A stretch of 5,638 nt of DNA, from assembly GCA_026986305.1 (NCBI GenBank), contig JALSOU010000007.1, forward strand, positions 1 through 5,638, given 5' to 3'. Both the position numbers and the translations under genes were made by a program. Under the pieces are notes generated by a model, which saw only the letters and a list, made by a program, of their open reading frames with translations, did not search any database and was not told the origin of the DNA. Origin of the DNA: Thermoplasmata archaeon (GTDB taxonomy: Archaea; Thermoplasmatota; Thermoplasmata; WALJ01). Positions 5,228 through 5,638 of the stretch are shown here, piece after piece; position 1 is the first letter of the stretch, and each line of letters starts with the position of its first letter.

Positions 5228-5638
5228 TTACAGCCACCTCCACCTTCTTTTCTTCGGTTTTATTTTCAGCGAGCGCGTCTATTTTTTTCTTCTTCTTGTT
5301 CCTTTCAGGGTGAAGCTCATCGTTGAGCGGTGAGTTGTAGTGGTATGTTATGAACGCTTCCTCCGATTTCCTCACATGATAGCTTGGAACCGTTACTTTT
5401 CTTCCATTAACAGCTATATGGCCGTGAACTATGAACTGTCTGGCCTGCTCAGGAGTATTGGCGAGCCCTCTCAGATAAACTATGGTTTGAAGCCTTCTTC
5501 CAAGTATGGCCTCAACATTCAGGCTCAGTATGTCGTCCAGACCTATGTCTTCTCCCTGAAGTATTCCCAGATTCGTGAGCTTTGTTATGAGCTCCTGAGA
5601 TTCTTTAATGGCCTGAGGGTCCCCATATCTCAGTTTAG
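5220..5638 (-). CDS. rps4: 30S ribosomal protein uS4 (S4p), C-terminal 138 residues
   Basis: An open frame enters from the right edge and ends at TAA (5222-5220). The visible 138 residues match the archaeal uS4 C-terminal part. They open with LRYGDPQAI and continue with the S4 RNA-binding domain, which contains [37 protein letters not shown] and VPSYHVRK. Next come [12 protein letters not shown] and a highly charged tail with five consecutive lysines. About 50-60 N-terminal residues lie outside the window. uS4 nucleates 30S assembly on the 5' domain of 16S rRNA. The stop overlaps the rps11 start by eight bases, so the two genes are translationally coupled. The promoter must lie to the right, normally before rps13. 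Confidence 0.97.
   Translation of the reverse strand, partial: KLRYGDPQAIKESQELITKLTNLGILQGEDIGLDDILSLNVEAILGRRLQTIVYLRGLANTPEQARQFIVHGHIAVNGRKVTVPSYHVRKSEEAFITYHYNSPLNDELHPERNKKKKKIDALAENKTEEKKVEVAVNG
5235..5241 (-). promoter_or_regulatory. Ribosome binding site of rps11
   Basis: The minus strand reads GGAGGTG seven bases before the rps11 ATG, inside the last codons of rps4. It is a full Shine-Dalgarno match, and it shows the organism uses this signal for internal operon genes, while the first gene of the regulator operon lacks one. Confidence 0.8.

Overview
The window comes from an archaeon. It carries an archaeal ribosomal/RNA polymerase gene cluster (uS4, uS11, Rpo3/RpoD), TATA-box promoters, a helix-turn-helix regulator fused to a ThiN domain, and very tight gene packing. 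Only about 100 bp are non-coding. Arginine is mostly AGA/AGG and isoleucine largely ATA, a habit common in thermophilic archaea. A euryarchaeal or Thermoplasmata-like source is my guess; the window does not prove it.

Left part (1-2417, minus strand): a two-gene unit for thiamine uptake. The first gene encodes a membrane-anchored thiamine-binding protein (ThiB/TbpA type). The second overlaps it by 4 nt and encodes a fused two-domain ABC permease (ThiP type), which runs off the left edge after 448 codons. The ATPase gene (thiQ type) would be expected further left and is not visible.

Centre (2418-4007): a 103-bp divergent control region, then on the plus strand a HTH-ThiN regulator (ThiR type) and a thiamine pyrophosphokinase, again joined by a 4-nt overlap. 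The control region holds two back-to-back TATA elements that mirror each other. A 15-bp perfect palindrome lies at the predicted start site of the regulator transcript, and related half-sites lie at the predicted start site of the transporter transcript. The four genes together form a thiamine capture, import and activation module (thiamine to thiamine diphosphate in one step). Its regulator sits beside the region it probably controls.

Right part (4004-5638, minus strand): the end of the ribosomal/RNA polymerase cluster, in the order rps4 (N-terminus outside the window), rps11, rpoD. All are translationally coupled. RpoD carries a ferredoxin-like insert with eight cysteines, enough for two [4Fe-4S] clusters. 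The cluster stops at rpoD: its stop codon overlaps the stop codon of the convergent pyrophosphokinase gene, so rpl18e-rpl13-rps9, which often follow in archaea, are not adjacent here.

I see no RNA genes, mobile elements or CRISPR arrays. The most interesting items are the palindromic operator candidate, the atypical ThiN and pyrophosphokinase domains, and the strong over-use of GAGCGC/AGCGCT in several reading frames.
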